Of a stretch of 25,167 nucleotides of DNA, positions 11,184-21,319 are shown one piece after another. The position numbers were made by a program, and so were the translations under genes. The notes under the pieces are model-generated. The model worked only from the letters and a program-made list of their open reading frames with translations, was not told the DNA's origin and did no database searches. This stretch comes from a virus: the IMG/VR virus record IMGVR_UViG_3300031972_001163, positions 1-25,167 of that record. One strand, written 5' to 3'. How positions within the stretch are numbered: position 1 is the stretch's first letter; the number at the start of each line of letters is the position of its first letter.

Positions 11184-14100
11184 TTAGTCCACCCTTTGAG
11201 ATTCTGGCATTATATCTACAAGTTTGTTTAGACCATTTCTAATTCCTATAGCGTTGTTAAAAAATGCTAATGAATTTAATGACCTTTGATGTGACTTTGA
11301 CCACTGCAAATCTGGATTTAATATAGACCTAGCACCGCCCCTTACAACTTTATCAACTTTATTTGCTAAATCTACAGTAGGTATGCCGCTTATTAGATTT
11401 GATGCTAGACCTGTGCTTCTACCGTAAGCAAAAACTGGCTCGTTAGTGTAAAATAAAGCAGCCGTATCTATGGCGGCAGGTATCATAGATGCGTAACTAC
11501 TTCTTTGAAACGCTGCTTTTCCTATCTCAACAGGATTAAGTCGTTCATTTAAAAACTCCTCTTTGTCATCTCTGCCTAAAGAGTTTACATAAGTTTGCGC
11601 TACATAAGAAGAACCAGCAAAAAGTGTGGTTGCCGCAAAAGCACCTACCGTTTGCAAATCTCTTGCGGTCATGGCGTGTAAGGTTTGTTTTGAATAAGAA
11701 ACTAACATAAAAGTTCTGAACTGAAGGATTAATTTTCCCATCGTTCCTGTCATGTATTTGTTTAAATTACCTAAATCATTCTGCTGTATGCTTCGCCTTG
11801 TCATTCTAACGACCGCAACAGTAAAGGCATCTCTTGCTTCAGTATCAGTCCAATCTTCCATGTTTGTTTGGCGTAATTTTTGGTTTTTAAAGAAGGGTGA
11901 CTTTACCGTAACTGCGTGTTCTTTTATTTGATTAAATATTTTGTCAGCCATGTCTTCACTTAAACCAAGACCCGCTAATCTTTTTGCTGAAATATTTGTA
12001 GATTTGAAAGCTGCATCAGTAATGTTTTGCATAGCAGTTCTTGCTGCCACTCTTTCTAACATTAAAGTTATTGGAGCCATACCAGATACATCTGCTGTAA
12101 CTCTCTTTAAAGGTTGCATAAAAGCAATAGAACCTTCTACTGCCTTATCAAAGAAAGTAGAACCTTGTGCAACATAATTTTCCACAGGGTCAAATCTATT
12201 AAACGCTTGATTGATAGCACGTTCATTGCCAACGCCAAGAAAGTTTACAATATCTCTTGCAACTTGGTCTTCTAATTGACCATTCTTGGCTCTCTTTATA
12301 ACAGAACGAAATTCAGGTACTGCTTGAATTAAACCCCTAACACCTCCTATCGAAACAATGTTGCCTATTTCCGCAACTTGCGCGAACCCAACCTGGTTCA
12401 TTAGTCTAATAAAATTATAGTCGGCTATAAGCCTAGAAGCCCTAGCTGTTTTACTACCTGCTTTTGCATTAAATGGGGCGGATGATGGGTTTCTTCCTAA
12501 TAACAAATCATAAAGTATTTCTATGTTTTGTATTTGGGCTTCCGCTTCTTTTTCTAATCCCTTTGCTTTTGCTTCTTCTTTTATCCCAGCTATAACTTTT
12601 CTAAAATCATCTTCTGATTTAATGCCAACTTCAGCTAACGCAATTCTTCCTGTTAATTGTTGGGCATATGTATCATATACTCGTTCTGCATCTCTATCCA
12701 TTAAGTCTTTAACGCGAAGTATATTTCCGTCAGGCAAAGTGAGTTCTGCATCGACATCAATTTTCAATCTTCTTTTGGCTCTAGCTGGCTCACCTAAAGG
12801 TTTGCGACCAAATAAATTAATCAACCTTTGCGCTTGGTCTTCTGTTAATATTTCTTCTTCAACAAGAATGTCCTTCAGTATATCTTTTTCATCAGTTGTA
12901 AATATACGCGCAAGTCCAGAGTCTTTTCCAAACTCTGATTTTTTTATTTTTCTTACCATACCTTCAGCAATATTTTGGGCAAGTTCATCATCAAGCTCTG
13001 TATCTCCATTTAGCAAAGATTGCTTTAATAATTTAACGACATTATCTTGCCCATAAGTATCTGAAAACTCTATAAATTTGTAGGGTTGCCAAAGGTGAGT
13101 AAAGTATCTTAAATTTTCTGGTATAGATTCAAAACCTTTTAAGCCAGAATCTTTTGCTTTTCTTAGAAGTTCTCTAAAAGATAAGGCAACGGCTTTAGCT
13201 GCCTTTTGTACGGCAACAGGGGCATCAGCCCTTGGGTTTTCTATTTGGTCTGACACCTCTGTGCCAAACTTTGAACGGTAACTTGTAAAGTTTCTTTCAA
13301 CAATATTTACCCCATCTTCTTTTGCACGTTGCTTAACTGCTGGATTGTAAACTTCAGCTACCTTACCTCTTTCGGTATTATATAATATTGTTTTTTTAAT
13401 ATCAGCGGTTGCAGACATTGTTGCATTGTTTCTATTAAAACCAACACCATCTTCACCAGCCCTACCAAAAAAATCTCTGACAGTATTAAGTTTACTTCCC
13501 TTACCCCTGCCTACAAAATCAATCCTAGACCGTGACCATTCAGAGAATGGCGCATCTTCTAAATCTCGAAAGTCAGTAATTAAATCATCTGCTTTATTTG
13601 GAATAACAATATCATCTGCCCAACGATTTGCTGATGTAGACAATGCAGTGGATGACAGCAAGCTCTGAACTTGTGGGTCATCTCCAAACTGCCTTCTCAT
13701 TTGCTCGGCATAATCTATTACTTGTGCGTTTTCTGTTGCTTTTTTTAATCCAGCAACCGCGCCTTCTAACTCTGGGTCAGCAGTTTTTGCTAAAGCACCA
13801 AATGCACCACCGAGAATTAAACCAGCAGTTGCACCATAAAGAATGTCGTAAGGGTCTTTCACAGGGTCTTGGCTAACAAGATAGCTTTCAATAGCCGCAT
13901 TACTTGCTGCGCCCCCCAACGCACCTCTAAAAGCGTTTCCTAGCCTAGTTGCTTTTGAACCCCATATGGCAGGACCAAGTGCGCCACCTGTAACAACACT
14001 TGCACCAATAGCCAGTGGGTCTATAATAGCCGCCCCTAATCTCAAGCCAACACCACCCCAACCATAAGATTGAAGTGTCTTTTCATTATCTAAACTTTCT

Positions 14101-14429
14101 AAAGCCTTTGTTCTTAACGCCTTTGCGTGATTAAGGTTTCTGGCTTCATCTAAATAATCCCATGTTTCTACAGGTAAGTCTTCAGTAAGTTCATTAAAGG
14201 TATCATCGTCAAGCCAATTAGATGTATCTACCTCATAATCTTTTTCATCCAAGCCATTCAAAAACCAAGACAAACTATTTTCTTTTTCAAACGCAGCCTG
14301 GGCAGCATCAAAAAATCCTACCTTATTTTGCTGAATGTTTACTCTTTCTTGCCTCTCCGCAAACTTCCTTTCATCAGCAGTTATCTTTCTTAAAGAACGC
14401 CTAAGAGGAGTGTCTAAAATATCATTCAT
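11184..14429 (-). CDS. Internal virion protein, gp16-like (ejection protein)
   Basis: The 1081-residue protein has a charged N-terminus and a long glycine/alanine-rich hydrophobic region (about 125-215, LRLGAAIIDPLAIGASVVTG and TAGLILGGAFGAL). A large, mostly helical body follows. T7 gp16, which is ejected into the cell envelope to conduct DNA, has comparable size and genome position. T7 gp16 also carries an N-terminal transglycosylase. I see no E-containing GLMQ/AxYN lytic-transglycosylase motif here, so the wall-degrading domain is probably absent or elsewhere. The hydrophobic region could line a membrane channel. The start overlaps the upstream stop as ATGA. Assignment rests on length, order and composition. 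Confidence 0.8.
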   Translation of the reverse strand: MNDILDTPLRRSLRKITADERKFAERQERVNIQQNKVGFFDAAQAAFEKENSLSWFLNGLDEKDYEVDTSNWLDDDTFNELTEDLPVETWDYLDEARNLNHAKALRTKALESLDNEKTLQSYGWGGVGLRLGAAIIDPLAIGASVVTGGALGPAIWGSKATRLGNAFRGALGGAASNAAIESYLVSQDPVKDPYDILYGATAGLILGGAFGALAKTADPELEGAVAGLKKATENAQVIDYAEQMRRQFGDDPQVQSLLSSTALSTSANRWADDIVIPNKADDLITDFRDLEDAPFSEWSRSRIDFVGRGKGSKLNTVRDFFGRAGEDGVGFNRNNATMSATADIKKTILYNTERGKVAEVYNPAVKQRAKEDGVNIVERNFTSYRSKFGTEVSDQIENPRADAPVAVQKAAKAVALSFRELLRKAKDSGLKGFESIPENLRYFTHLWQPYKFIEFSDTYGQDNVVKLLKQSLLNGDTELDDELAQNIAEGMVRKIKKSEFGKDSGLARIFTTDEKDILKDILVEEEILTEDQAQRLINLFGRKPLGEPARAKRRLKIDVDAELTLPDGNILRVKDLMDRDAERVYDTYAQQLTGRIALAEVGIKSEDDFRKVIAGIKEEAKAKGLEKEAEAQIQNIEILYDLLLGRNPSSAPFNAKAGSKTARASRLIADYNFIRLMNQVGFAQVAEIGNIVSIGGVRGLIQAVPEFRSVIKRAKNGQLEDQVARDIVNFLGVGNERAINQAFNRFDPVENYVAQGSTFFDKAVEGSIAFMQPLKRVTADVSGMAPITLMLERVAARTAMQNITDAAFKSTNISAKRLAGLGLSEDMADKIFNQIKEHAVTVKSPFFKNQKLRQTNMEDWTDTEARDAFTVAVVRMTRRSIQQNDLGNLNKYMTGTMGKLILQFRTFMLVSYSKQTLHAMTARDLQTVGAFAATTLFAGSSYVAQTYVNSLGRDDKEEFLNERLNPVEIGKAAFQRSSYASMIPAAIDTAALFYTNEPVFAYGRSTGLASNLISGIPTVDLANKVDKVVRGGARSILNPDLQWSKSHQRSLNSLAFFNNAIGIRNGLNKLVDIMPESQRVD

Positions 14430-17401
14430 TTATTTGATTCTCTGAACTTTTGGGCATTTATTTCCGCTTGTGATACAAAGTCTTTTACTCTTTGTAAATC
14501 CGCTTTAGTAGCTTCTACTATTGCTGATGGAGAATAAGTTTCTTTGATATATTTTATAACAACATTATCAAGGCTAAAACCACCAGCCATAAAATCTAAT
14601 GCAGCGTTTACACTTTTTGCAGTAACTTCATCCAACGGTTCTTTACCTTGGATTTCTGCTAGTGTTTTTCTGTAAAGCCTTCTTTGTTCTATTAAGTTTA
14701 AGTCTTCAAACTCTCCTGAACCAAGTTCAAATCTTGCGTTAAGTGCTACTTTTTGTTCCACTTCTTTTTTCTTTTTTATACCCATCTCAGTAACTTGAGA
14801 CATCCCAACTTCCTGCAATTCTTGCGCAGTAATTGTTAAAAGCCTTGTAAGACCAGTATCATTACCTTCATCGTCTAAAACAACTCCATCAAGTGGTATG
14901 CCGTTTGGGTCTGTAATGATGTAATTACCTGCAAATTCATTCTTAACAACTCTTAAATCGCTAGGCTTATATTCCATTGTTGGGTCTAATATTACTTTCA
15001 TTGCCGTTTTGTTTTGAGAATCTTCTATTAAAGATTTTTTAGTTTCATCCATAGCACTTATGAATACTTGACCTTGTGTATTTAAATCGTCCTTACGCTG
15101 ATAGTGACCTTCTACAAAAACAAAGTCTCTAGCTATATCTTTTCTAGCCCACTCTAACGCTTCTTTCGCGCCACTAAATCTACCCACTTCAAGATAGTCC
15201 GCCGCCCTTTTTTTCAATAGGTCTTCCATTGCTGTTATGTTTAACGGCTCGTCATTACCAAAAAAAGTTTTATCCATTTCAGCCACAAGTTTTGTAGCCT
15301 CAGCTTTTAACTCTCCACTCTTAATATTAAATGATACTGGGTCAGACAATGCTTTCCTTGTATCCATAACAGCTTGTTCTATTCCATCAAAATCAACTCT
15401 AGCATTAAGTTCATCAAAAAAAGCTCTTTGCTTTGGGTCAGTTACATGGTTCTCAAGAACAGTAGAATAATTATCTAAAAAATTATATAGACTTAAAGAC
15501 TGCTGTATTAAACTAAACTCTTCTGTGTCTGGTGTAAAAGCAGCATCAATGCCAAACTTATAACCATTGTTTAATGCAGATATCCAAGCCTCGTGTTTGA
15601 CATTATTTCGAAAAGTAAGGTTAGCAATTTGTCTAGCCTTGTCTTCTTCAGACAAACTTTCATTAGCCACTATAGAAGATATCACAACTTTTGCGTTTTC
15701 TTGCAGTCTATCCCTCTCAATATAACCTGATGTAACTAAGTTATCCCCTTCTCCAGCTTCTATGGATTGTTGGATTACCTCGTTTTCAGATTTTTTTCTA
15801 ATTATTTTTTGCTGTTCTGTTTTGATTTTAAAGATAGCATTTAATGCCCTGTCTGAATTTTGGCTAACAGTTTTATTCACACTTAACTCAAGTGACTGCC
15901 TGTCGTTCAAAGGGGTTGTAAGAGACAATTGCAAATCATTTATCTCTTCAAGCAAAACTCTTTGTTCTTCTTCATCAGCTATTTCTAAATTTCTAATTTT
16001 AGAATTAACTAGATTTAATATAGTAGAAGAAGCAATCTCTTCTGCCTCGTCAATGTTCATTCCATCAGGCAATTCAAGCATTGCATCTGCAAGAATTCCA
16101 GATTGTGTTGATGATATAATTGTGTTTGAAAACTCTTGCCTTGCCTTTTCTGAAACCGCTTCTTGGCTAAAAGAACTTGAGGCTATAACAGAAAGGTCTC
16201 CTTGTTGGCTTTGCTTTAAATAATTAGAGTCTATTGAAATAGTAGAACCATCTTTTCGCCTATATATAAATGGAACACCATCTCTTATAGAGACAGATGC
16301 CTTTTCGAAATCTTCTTCTGATGCGCCATCTGAAACCATATCTTGTATAGAACCTACAATTTGGTCTCTCTGTTCTATTTGCTTGTTTGTTTTTAATTTA
16401 ACAATAGTTTCGCTTAATGATGTTAAATATTTTTGGTCTAATCCAGCAAAAGAAACATCAAACTTATTTTCAGAACCGTCTTGATAAGTAAACTCTGTCT
16501 CACCCTTAACAAGTCCAGTTGATATTTCTTGCACAGAAATTATATCTACCTCATTAAAAACCGTACCAATATTACTTAACGAATCATTATAAAATATTAT
16601 TTTAGACTCTTCTTCAGCCGTATCGATAGCGTCAAGCAATTTTTGTTCTTCCTCTAAAGGAAGCATTCTTGCTTTTGTTTGGTCTCTCTGAACATCAAAA
16701 TTTATTAGCGCAGAAGATAAGGGCATAGAACCATCTTCAACAGATTTATATGTAGCGTTTATATCTGCTGATATAAGCCTTATATCTAAGCTGGAAAGGA
16801 ATTCTTCTCTAGTTTGGTCTACAAATCTATTTGCCCCAGACTCATCCATTGAGTCGAATATTAAATTAGCATCTGAAACGCCAGTATCGTAGTCTACTGT
16901 TCCTCTGATGATGTTATCTGTTACAGCATTTAATCCCTTTATAGAAGATTCAGCTTGTTTCTTTTGTTTTCTAGCAACAGCATTTTGCTTTAATGGAATG
17001 GTTAATGATGAAAACCTTGATGCCGTTTTATTTTTAATAGCAGATTTAAACCTTGAGTTTATTCTTGGCGCATCTTCTATGGATTTAGAAACATTATCAA
17101 ATATTTCATTGGCTCTTATTTCTACTTGATTTACATCATCTGGCTCTTCAGCATCTAAAGCACTTAACTCTTCATTAATTCGAGACATTAATTCTGTATC
17201 TAAAGTATCCGCATCCATCTTTTGTTGAGATAATTCAAATTGTTCAGCGACACTTGCTACGTCAGAAAATGTTTTCTGATACCCAGCGTATGCTCTGCCT
17301 GGTGCAGTAGCTGCTGATATACTCATTCCTGGCGATAACTGACCTGCCGCTATTCCTGCTGTTGGTCCTGCGCCTTGATTATATAATGGTATTCTAGGCA
17401 T
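14426..17401 (-). CDS. Internal virion protein, gp15-like (ejection protein)
   Basis: The 991-residue protein is largely alpha-helical, rich in charged residues and glutamine, with no membrane segment. Its N-terminus (MPRIPLYNQGAGPTAGIAAG, then LSPGMSISA) is the style of phage internal core proteins, and FSDVASVAEQFELSQQKMDA leads into the helical body. By size and place between the gp14-like and gp16-like genes it corresponds to T7 gp15. In T7 that protein forms a periplasmic tube during genome ejection. It overlaps the previous gene by one base (TAATG) and the next by ATGA. Confidence 0.8.
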   Translation of the reverse strand: MPRIPLYNQGAGPTAGIAAGQLSPGMSISAATAPGRAYAGYQKTFSDVASVAEQFELSQQKMDADTLDTELMSRINEELSALDAEEPDDVNQVEIRANEIFDNVSKSIEDAPRINSRFKSAIKNKTASRFSSLTIPLKQNAVARKQKKQAESSIKGLNAVTDNIIRGTVDYDTGVSDANLIFDSMDESGANRFVDQTREEFLSSLDIRLISADINATYKSVEDGSMPLSSALINFDVQRDQTKARMLPLEEEQKLLDAIDTAEEESKIIFYNDSLSNIGTVFNEVDIISVQEISTGLVKGETEFTYQDGSENKFDVSFAGLDQKYLTSLSETIVKLKTNKQIEQRDQIVGSIQDMVSDGASEEDFEKASVSIRDGVPFIYRRKDGSTISIDSNYLKQSQQGDLSVIASSSFSQEAVSEKARQEFSNTIISSTQSGILADAMLELPDGMNIDEAEEIASSTILNLVNSKIRNLEIADEEEQRVLLEEINDLQLSLTTPLNDRQSLELSVNKTVSQNSDRALNAIFKIKTEQQKIIRKKSENEVIQQSIEAGEGDNLVTSGYIERDRLQENAKVVISSIVANESLSEEDKARQIANLTFRNNVKHEAWISALNNGYKFGIDAAFTPDTEEFSLIQQSLSLYNFLDNYSTVLENHVTDPKQRAFFDELNARVDFDGIEQAVMDTRKALSDPVSFNIKSGELKAEATKLVAEMDKTFFGNDEPLNITAMEDLLKKRAADYLEVGRFSGAKEALEWARKDIARDFVFVEGHYQRKDDLNTQGQVFISAMDETKKSLIEDSQNKTAMKVILDPTMEYKPSDLRVVKNEFAGNYIITDPNGIPLDGVVLDDEGNDTGLTRLLTITAQELQEVGMSQVTEMGIKKKKEVEQKVALNARFELGSGEFEDLNLIEQRRLYRKTLAEIQGKEPLDEVTAKSVNAALDFMAGGFSLDNVVIKYIKETYSPSAIVEATKADLQRVKDFVSQAEINAQKFRESNK

Positions 17402-17868
17402 TATGATAAATTCCCATAAGTTTGTGCGCCACCTGTAAAGCCAGATAACAAAGATTGTTGCGCTTGATATTCAAGTGCTGCTGATTGTGATGCACCCTCA
17501 AACCTTGCCATGTTAGCTTGACTTTCTTTTTGTATCTGTTCGATGCTAGATGCGTACTGTATTCTTGCCGCATCCTTTTCTGTATTAAAGTAACTATCCG
17601 CTAATGCTTGCATTGGACTGCCAGACATTTGTATGCCTGAAGCTGCTGTAGCTACTCTCTGTGTCGCAATAAGTCTGCTAGACTGCCTTCTAAGCGCAGC
17701 CTCTTCTTCTGTCTTTGCCCTTTGAAGTAAAACAGCTTCGTTTTCTGCTACCTGTGCATTATAATTTGCGGCTTGCTGGGCGGCATTTGCGGCTGCTTTA
17801 GCACCCTTTGCGCCCATAACACCGCCAAGAACCTGACCGCCTACTGCGGCTGCTGTTAATGGGTCCAT
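17401..17868 (-). CDS. Internal virion protein, gp14-like
   Basis: The 155-residue protein starts MDPLTAAAVGGQVLGGVMGA and is alanine/glutamine-rich. It has a short hydrophobic N-terminal segment, then long helices (RRQSSRLIATQRVATAASGI, GSPMQALADS, IEQIQKESQANMARFEG). This is typical of the small internal virion protein of podoviruses, the counterpart of T7 gp14, thought to insert in the outer membrane during ejection. One-base TAATG junctions tie it to both neighbours. Confidence 0.82.
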   Translation of the reverse strand: MDPLTAAAVGGQVLGGVMGAKGAKAAANAAQQAANYNAQVAENEAVLLQRAKTEEEAALRRQSSRLIATQRVATAASGIQMSGSPMQALADSYFNTEKDAARIQYASSIEQIQKESQANMARFEGASQSAALEYQAQQSLLSGFTGGAQTYGNLS

Positions 17869-18290
17869 TATCTTATCCTCGCAAGTCTATAATAATCATT
17901 ACCATCAGGACCATACTTCTTCATTAAACCTTCAACCTCAAAACCTAACCACTTTGCAAAACTTATTGCCTTGGGGTCACTTGCAGAAACACTTGCTTGC
18001 ATCCTTACTAAACTATCTTTTGACATTATATCATCAAATAGTTTGATTGTATATTTAGCAACTGTTAAAGGTTTTAATCTGCCTTCATTCGATAGCATAA
18101 TCCAACATTCACCGACACCCTTCCATAATAGATGGACACCGCCAAAACATAATATCGTATCTTCATCAAACAATGTAACGCCAGTAACTTGACCATTAGG
18201 CATGAACGTGCTTTTTGTCTCATCAGATAATTCATAATCTAAATTTATCTGGTCAAGATGTTCTTTTTCAAAAGCCTCAATTCTAAGCAT
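17868..18290 (-). CDS. T7 gp13-like protein with GNAT acetyltransferase fold
   Basis: The 140-residue protein (start MLRIEAFEKEHLDQINLDYE) has a central FGGVHLLWKGVGECWIMLS and a C-terminal FAKWLGFEVEGLMKKYGPDG segment. That layout is the GNAT acyltransferase pattern (beta4-alpha3, then W/LGF in motif B). T7 gp13, an internal protein needed for virion assembly, is a divergent member of the same shape and lies at the same genome position. The canonical Q/RxxGxG/A acetyl-CoA loop is not obvious, so catalysis is doubtful. I chose the ATG at 18290; a TTG lies just before it. It overlaps the upstream stop by 8 bases. Confidence 0.78.
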   Translation of the reverse strand: MLRIEAFEKEHLDQINLDYELSDETKSTFMPNGQVTGVTLFDEDTILCFGGVHLLWKGVGECWIMLSNEGRLKPLTVAKYTIKLFDDIMSKDSLVRMQASVSASDPKAISFAKWLGFEVEGLMKKYGPDGNDYYRLARIR

Positions 18291-20691
18291 CAAATGTGTT
18301 TGACCTTCTCATTACTGCTGTAATAGTCATAGGTAGTGGCTGGTTCTGCCTTACAACTACTCTTGCATTATTTTCATAACCAGATGGGAAAGATAATTCT
18401 TTATCACCACTAAACAACGGCACAGCTTCATCCATTGCCATACTACTATCTCTAAATGGTATTCTATCTAAGTTGTTTGTATCTGGTCCTAACTCAGCAC
18501 CAACAGTTTCTAAGAAGCGCACAGTAACACCATGCAATCTTTTAATCTTACCTTGCGATGTGCCATCCTCTGCACCAGCTTCTATCTGTAAAGTCTCTAA
18601 TATAGATGTATAATTATATCCTATGTGAACCTTACTAGCACTTCTATCTAATGTAATAGAACCGCCACTAACTGTTTTGTCAGCGTGAGTAGAACCGTCT
18701 GCCAGTACCTGTACTGTCTCACCTTCTAAATGATTTAATCCTGATATAGTTGTTGTAGCTGAACCATCATAAGTCAAACCACTATCAAGGAAGAAACTTT
18801 CTTCAACGTCTGCTGCAAAGTAAATACTCTTCATAAAAACAATGTGTCTTACTGTAGAACCGTTGATAGTTCTCTTAACAGATAAATATACTTGGTCTTC
18901 TGTGCCACTTGGAATAGCCGTAATACTTTCAACAATAGCACTGCCACCTAATATGTGGTCATGCCATGCAACCGTATTGTTTGGAGGGTCATAACTTAAA
19001 CCAACTAATTCACCATCTGCCCTGACAAACCATAGAATTAACTCTGGCTCTTGTTGCCATACCATATCTGTTAAGCCACCTCTGGTGATATGCTCGGCTA
19101 ATACAGTTAAGTCTCGTCCCACAAGTCCATCAGCATCAAGGCTAAACGTGATTTCTTTTACTTTCTCTGTACCTTTTTGTACTAAGATTGTGCTAGTTCC
19201 TGCCCTAACTGGTCTTATGTCTGATGCACCAAAGGTTGTTTCTCTAAGTACGTTTACCGTGGTAGGTGTAACAGGCTGTGTTCCTGTGCCGCCAGATAAA
19301 GTAAACTCAGAACTGGTTGTCAGTATCTGCAAGAATCTACCAGGTATCATGTGCTTAATAACATTAACCTTGTCAGATGCGATTGTTATATTAATAGCGT
19401 CATCATCTTCTGTGCCAGGCGTGTGGTTTTCAAAGTCTGCCGTTACAGAACCAAAGATTGATTGTGGTTTTCCTGTAGTCCCAGCAAAGTATAGACGTTC
19501 CTCATAAAAAGCTACCGCCCTTGGATAACCTTGGTCGCCACCAAATGCACCTAAAGACCATTTCTTAGTTGCATCTGCAACACCAACTACATGGTCTGGC
19601 AAAACAGACACACCTTGGTCATCTTCTTGAACAACTGCCGTAACTACAGTTGCACTAGTAAATGCAGTTATTTTTACATAACCAGTGTCATCATGCTGGT
19701 AAGTCCAATCGATATTACCATAAGTTTCTGTGCCTGATAAATGTACAGGTGGTGTATTCCCTGATGTCTGTGTGCTTCCTGTGTCTTGCAGATAAACGTG
19801 TCCATCATATCGAACCGTTACTCCATTTGCATAAGATGTACTTGCCGCCCATTCATCGTGATGCGTTTCTAATAACTCTCTAAAACGTATGTAGCGTCCA
19901 ACATCATCACTTGTAAATAAATCTGCCGAAGCAGTAATTGTAACTGTGCCAGTTTGTGCTGATGCGTACAATGTTATATCAGTGCCATTCTCATCCAGAT
20001 ACGGACCATCAGTAAAATCTATATCTTCTAATGTAAATGATGTGGCTGTTGTTCTTGTTACCTTTGCTGGTTCATGGTCTTTGTGCGCTAAGTAAACTAC
20101 GTCAGCAGACTGAACAAAGTTAATCTCAAAGATATCTGTAACACTATATGTTGTGGTTACTTCTACTATCTTACCAGATGTTCCACCAGATGTGTACGCT
20201 GTAAAAGCACTGCCATCTATACCAGATAACTCAAATGTATTTGTCGTTTGATTGGCAACTGTAAACTCACGATTGTTTAACTCTGTCATGCCGCCAACAC
20301 TTGAGATAAACACTCTATCTCCGTTGCTGTAACCATGAGAAGTAGCAGTGATTACAACAGGGTCTGCGGCTGTCGCACCTGTAATTGTTTTAGTAGCTTC
20401 TGTAAGTATGCCACCGTCTTTAAAGAACCTAATGTAGTTAGCACCAAACTCAAAAATATATGCCTGTTCATCACTAAACTCAAATGGCATAAGTCTTATC
20501 TTACCACCATCTTTAGATGCCCCAGCATAGTAAGTGCCAGGTCGTCTAGTTATACCACCTTGTGGATACACTAACATATTCTGTATTGTTTGGGCTGAAC
20601 CATTATAAAGCTGTGCATCTACTCTGCCATGCAGCCTAGGGGTAATCTCACCAGAAGTAAAATTAGTTATTATTGTGGATACTCTTGCCAT
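18283..20691 (-). CDS. Tail nozzle / tail tubular protein B-like protein
   Basis: The 802-residue protein begins with the recurrent podovirus signature NFTSGEITPRLHGRVD and QNMLVYPQGGITRRPGTYY. The middle is beta-rich with several Ig- or adhesin-like segments (SHGYSNGDRVFISSVGG, FVRADGELVGLSYDP). Length is close to T7 gp12 (794 residues), the six-fold tail nozzle, and it directly follows the gp11-like gene. The N-terminal signature occurs in other short-tailed phages as tail or stabilisation protein. One base separates it from the previous stop. Confidence 0.85.
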   Translation of the reverse strand: MARVSTIITNFTSGEITPRLHGRVDAQLYNGSAQTIQNMLVYPQGGITRRPGTYYAGASKDGGKIRLMPFEFSDEQAYIFEFGANYIRFFKDGGILTEATKTITGATAADPVVITATSHGYSNGDRVFISSVGGMTELNNREFTVANQTTNTFELSGIDGSAFTAYTSGGTSGKIVEVTTTYSVTDIFEINFVQSADVVYLAHKDHEPAKVTRTTATSFTLEDIDFTDGPYLDENGTDITLYASAQTGTVTITASADLFTSDDVGRYIRFRELLETHHDEWAASTSYANGVTVRYDGHVYLQDTGSTQTSGNTPPVHLSGTETYGNIDWTYQHDDTGYVKITAFTSATVVTAVVQEDDQGVSVLPDHVVGVADATKKWSLGAFGGDQGYPRAVAFYEERLYFAGTTGKPQSIFGSVTADFENHTPGTEDDDAINITIASDKVNVIKHMIPGRFLQILTTSSEFTLSGGTGTQPVTPTTVNVLRETTFGASDIRPVRAGTSTILVQKGTEKVKEITFSLDADGLVGRDLTVLAEHITRGGLTDMVWQQEPELILWFVRADGELVGLSYDPPNNTVAWHDHILGGSAIVESITAIPSGTEDQVYLSVKRTINGSTVRHIVFMKSIYFAADVEESFFLDSGLTYDGSATTTISGLNHLEGETVQVLADGSTHADKTVSGGSITLDRSASKVHIGYNYTSILETLQIEAGAEDGTSQGKIKRLHGVTVRFLETVGAELGPDTNNLDRIPFRDSSMAMDEAVPLFSGDKELSFPSGYENNARVVVRQNQPLPMTITAVMRRSNTFDA

Positions 20692-20692
20692 C

Positions 20693-21289
20693 TTAGAACC
20701 TTATATTAATAAAGTCGTCAGCAATAATCTTCTCTGGATAACCTTCTTGTGCATCCATAGAACGAGCCTCTTGCAATGCTCTCTCATATAATTGGTACAT
20801 TTGTTGTCCAATACTATTACTTCCAGTAATTGCATATGCTGTTTCTGCCGCTAACTTAGTAGCAACCGCATGACGCAAAGAACTATCATATTGTTCTGTA
20901 TCTGTAATCCTACCTACATAAACAATCCTGCAAGTACCTTCGTTAGAAAGAATTTTTCTGCCTTCAATCTTATACATTACTTGTGAGTCATAAGCAGATA
21001 CATCACTATCTACATTAACATTCCAAAAAGATAACACACGCAAACAATAAGGATTAGTAGGTAATGTGTATTGATAAGTAAAACCAAAAGCAGGGGCTTC
21101 AGAATCCTGCGCTAACTGCTTTCTGGTAATTGCAATATTCCAAGGATGTGAACGAAGAACCTGGTCACGAACAGTCTCAAACCTTCTGTTACATAACCTA
21201 GCTTCTTTAGAATTTTCAGTTAGTGAAGTAATGGTTGCTGCACCTAGCAAATCCATAGCTTCGTTACATATATCAACTACCGATGCCAT
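20693..21289 (-). CDS. Tail tubular protein A-like (tail adaptor)
   Basis: The 198-residue protein starts VVDICNEAMDLLGAATITSL and contains EARLCNRRFETVRDQVLRSH followed by PWNIAITRKQL. FTYQYTLPTNPYCLRVL and a C-terminal ATKLAAETAYAITGS helix follow. This is the classic gp11/TTPA head-tail adaptor pattern, which makes a ring under the portal and docks the nozzle. T7 gp11 has 196 residues. AAAGG lies before the ATG. It is the first gene after the hairpin that ends the capsid block. Confidence 0.92.
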   Translation of the reverse strand: MASVVDICNEAMDLLGAATITSLTENSKEARLCNRRFETVRDQVLRSHPWNIAITRKQLAQDSEAPAFGFTYQYTLPTNPYCLRVLSFWNVNVDSDVSAYDSQVMYKIEGRKILSNEGTCRIVYVGRITDTEQYDSSLRHAVATKLAAETAYAITGSNSIGQQMYQLYERALQEARSMDAQEGYPEKIIADDFINIRF

Positions 21290-21319
21290 ATTTCAGAACC
21301 TTTACTTTATTGAGTAGAA

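Noticed and set aside
12523-13056. 177-residue plus-strand ORF
   Set aside because: Lies wholly inside the gp16-like gene, with cysteine/serine-rich low-complexity antisense composition and no neighbouring plus-strand genes.
15762-16223. 153-residue plus-strand ORF
   Set aside because: Antisense to the gp15-like gene and serine/cysteine/phenylalanine-rich, as expected for a mirror frame of a helical, glutamate-rich protein.
19085-19507. 140-residue plus-strand ORF
   Set aside because: Antisense to the tail nozzle gene; no binding site or partner genes on that strand.
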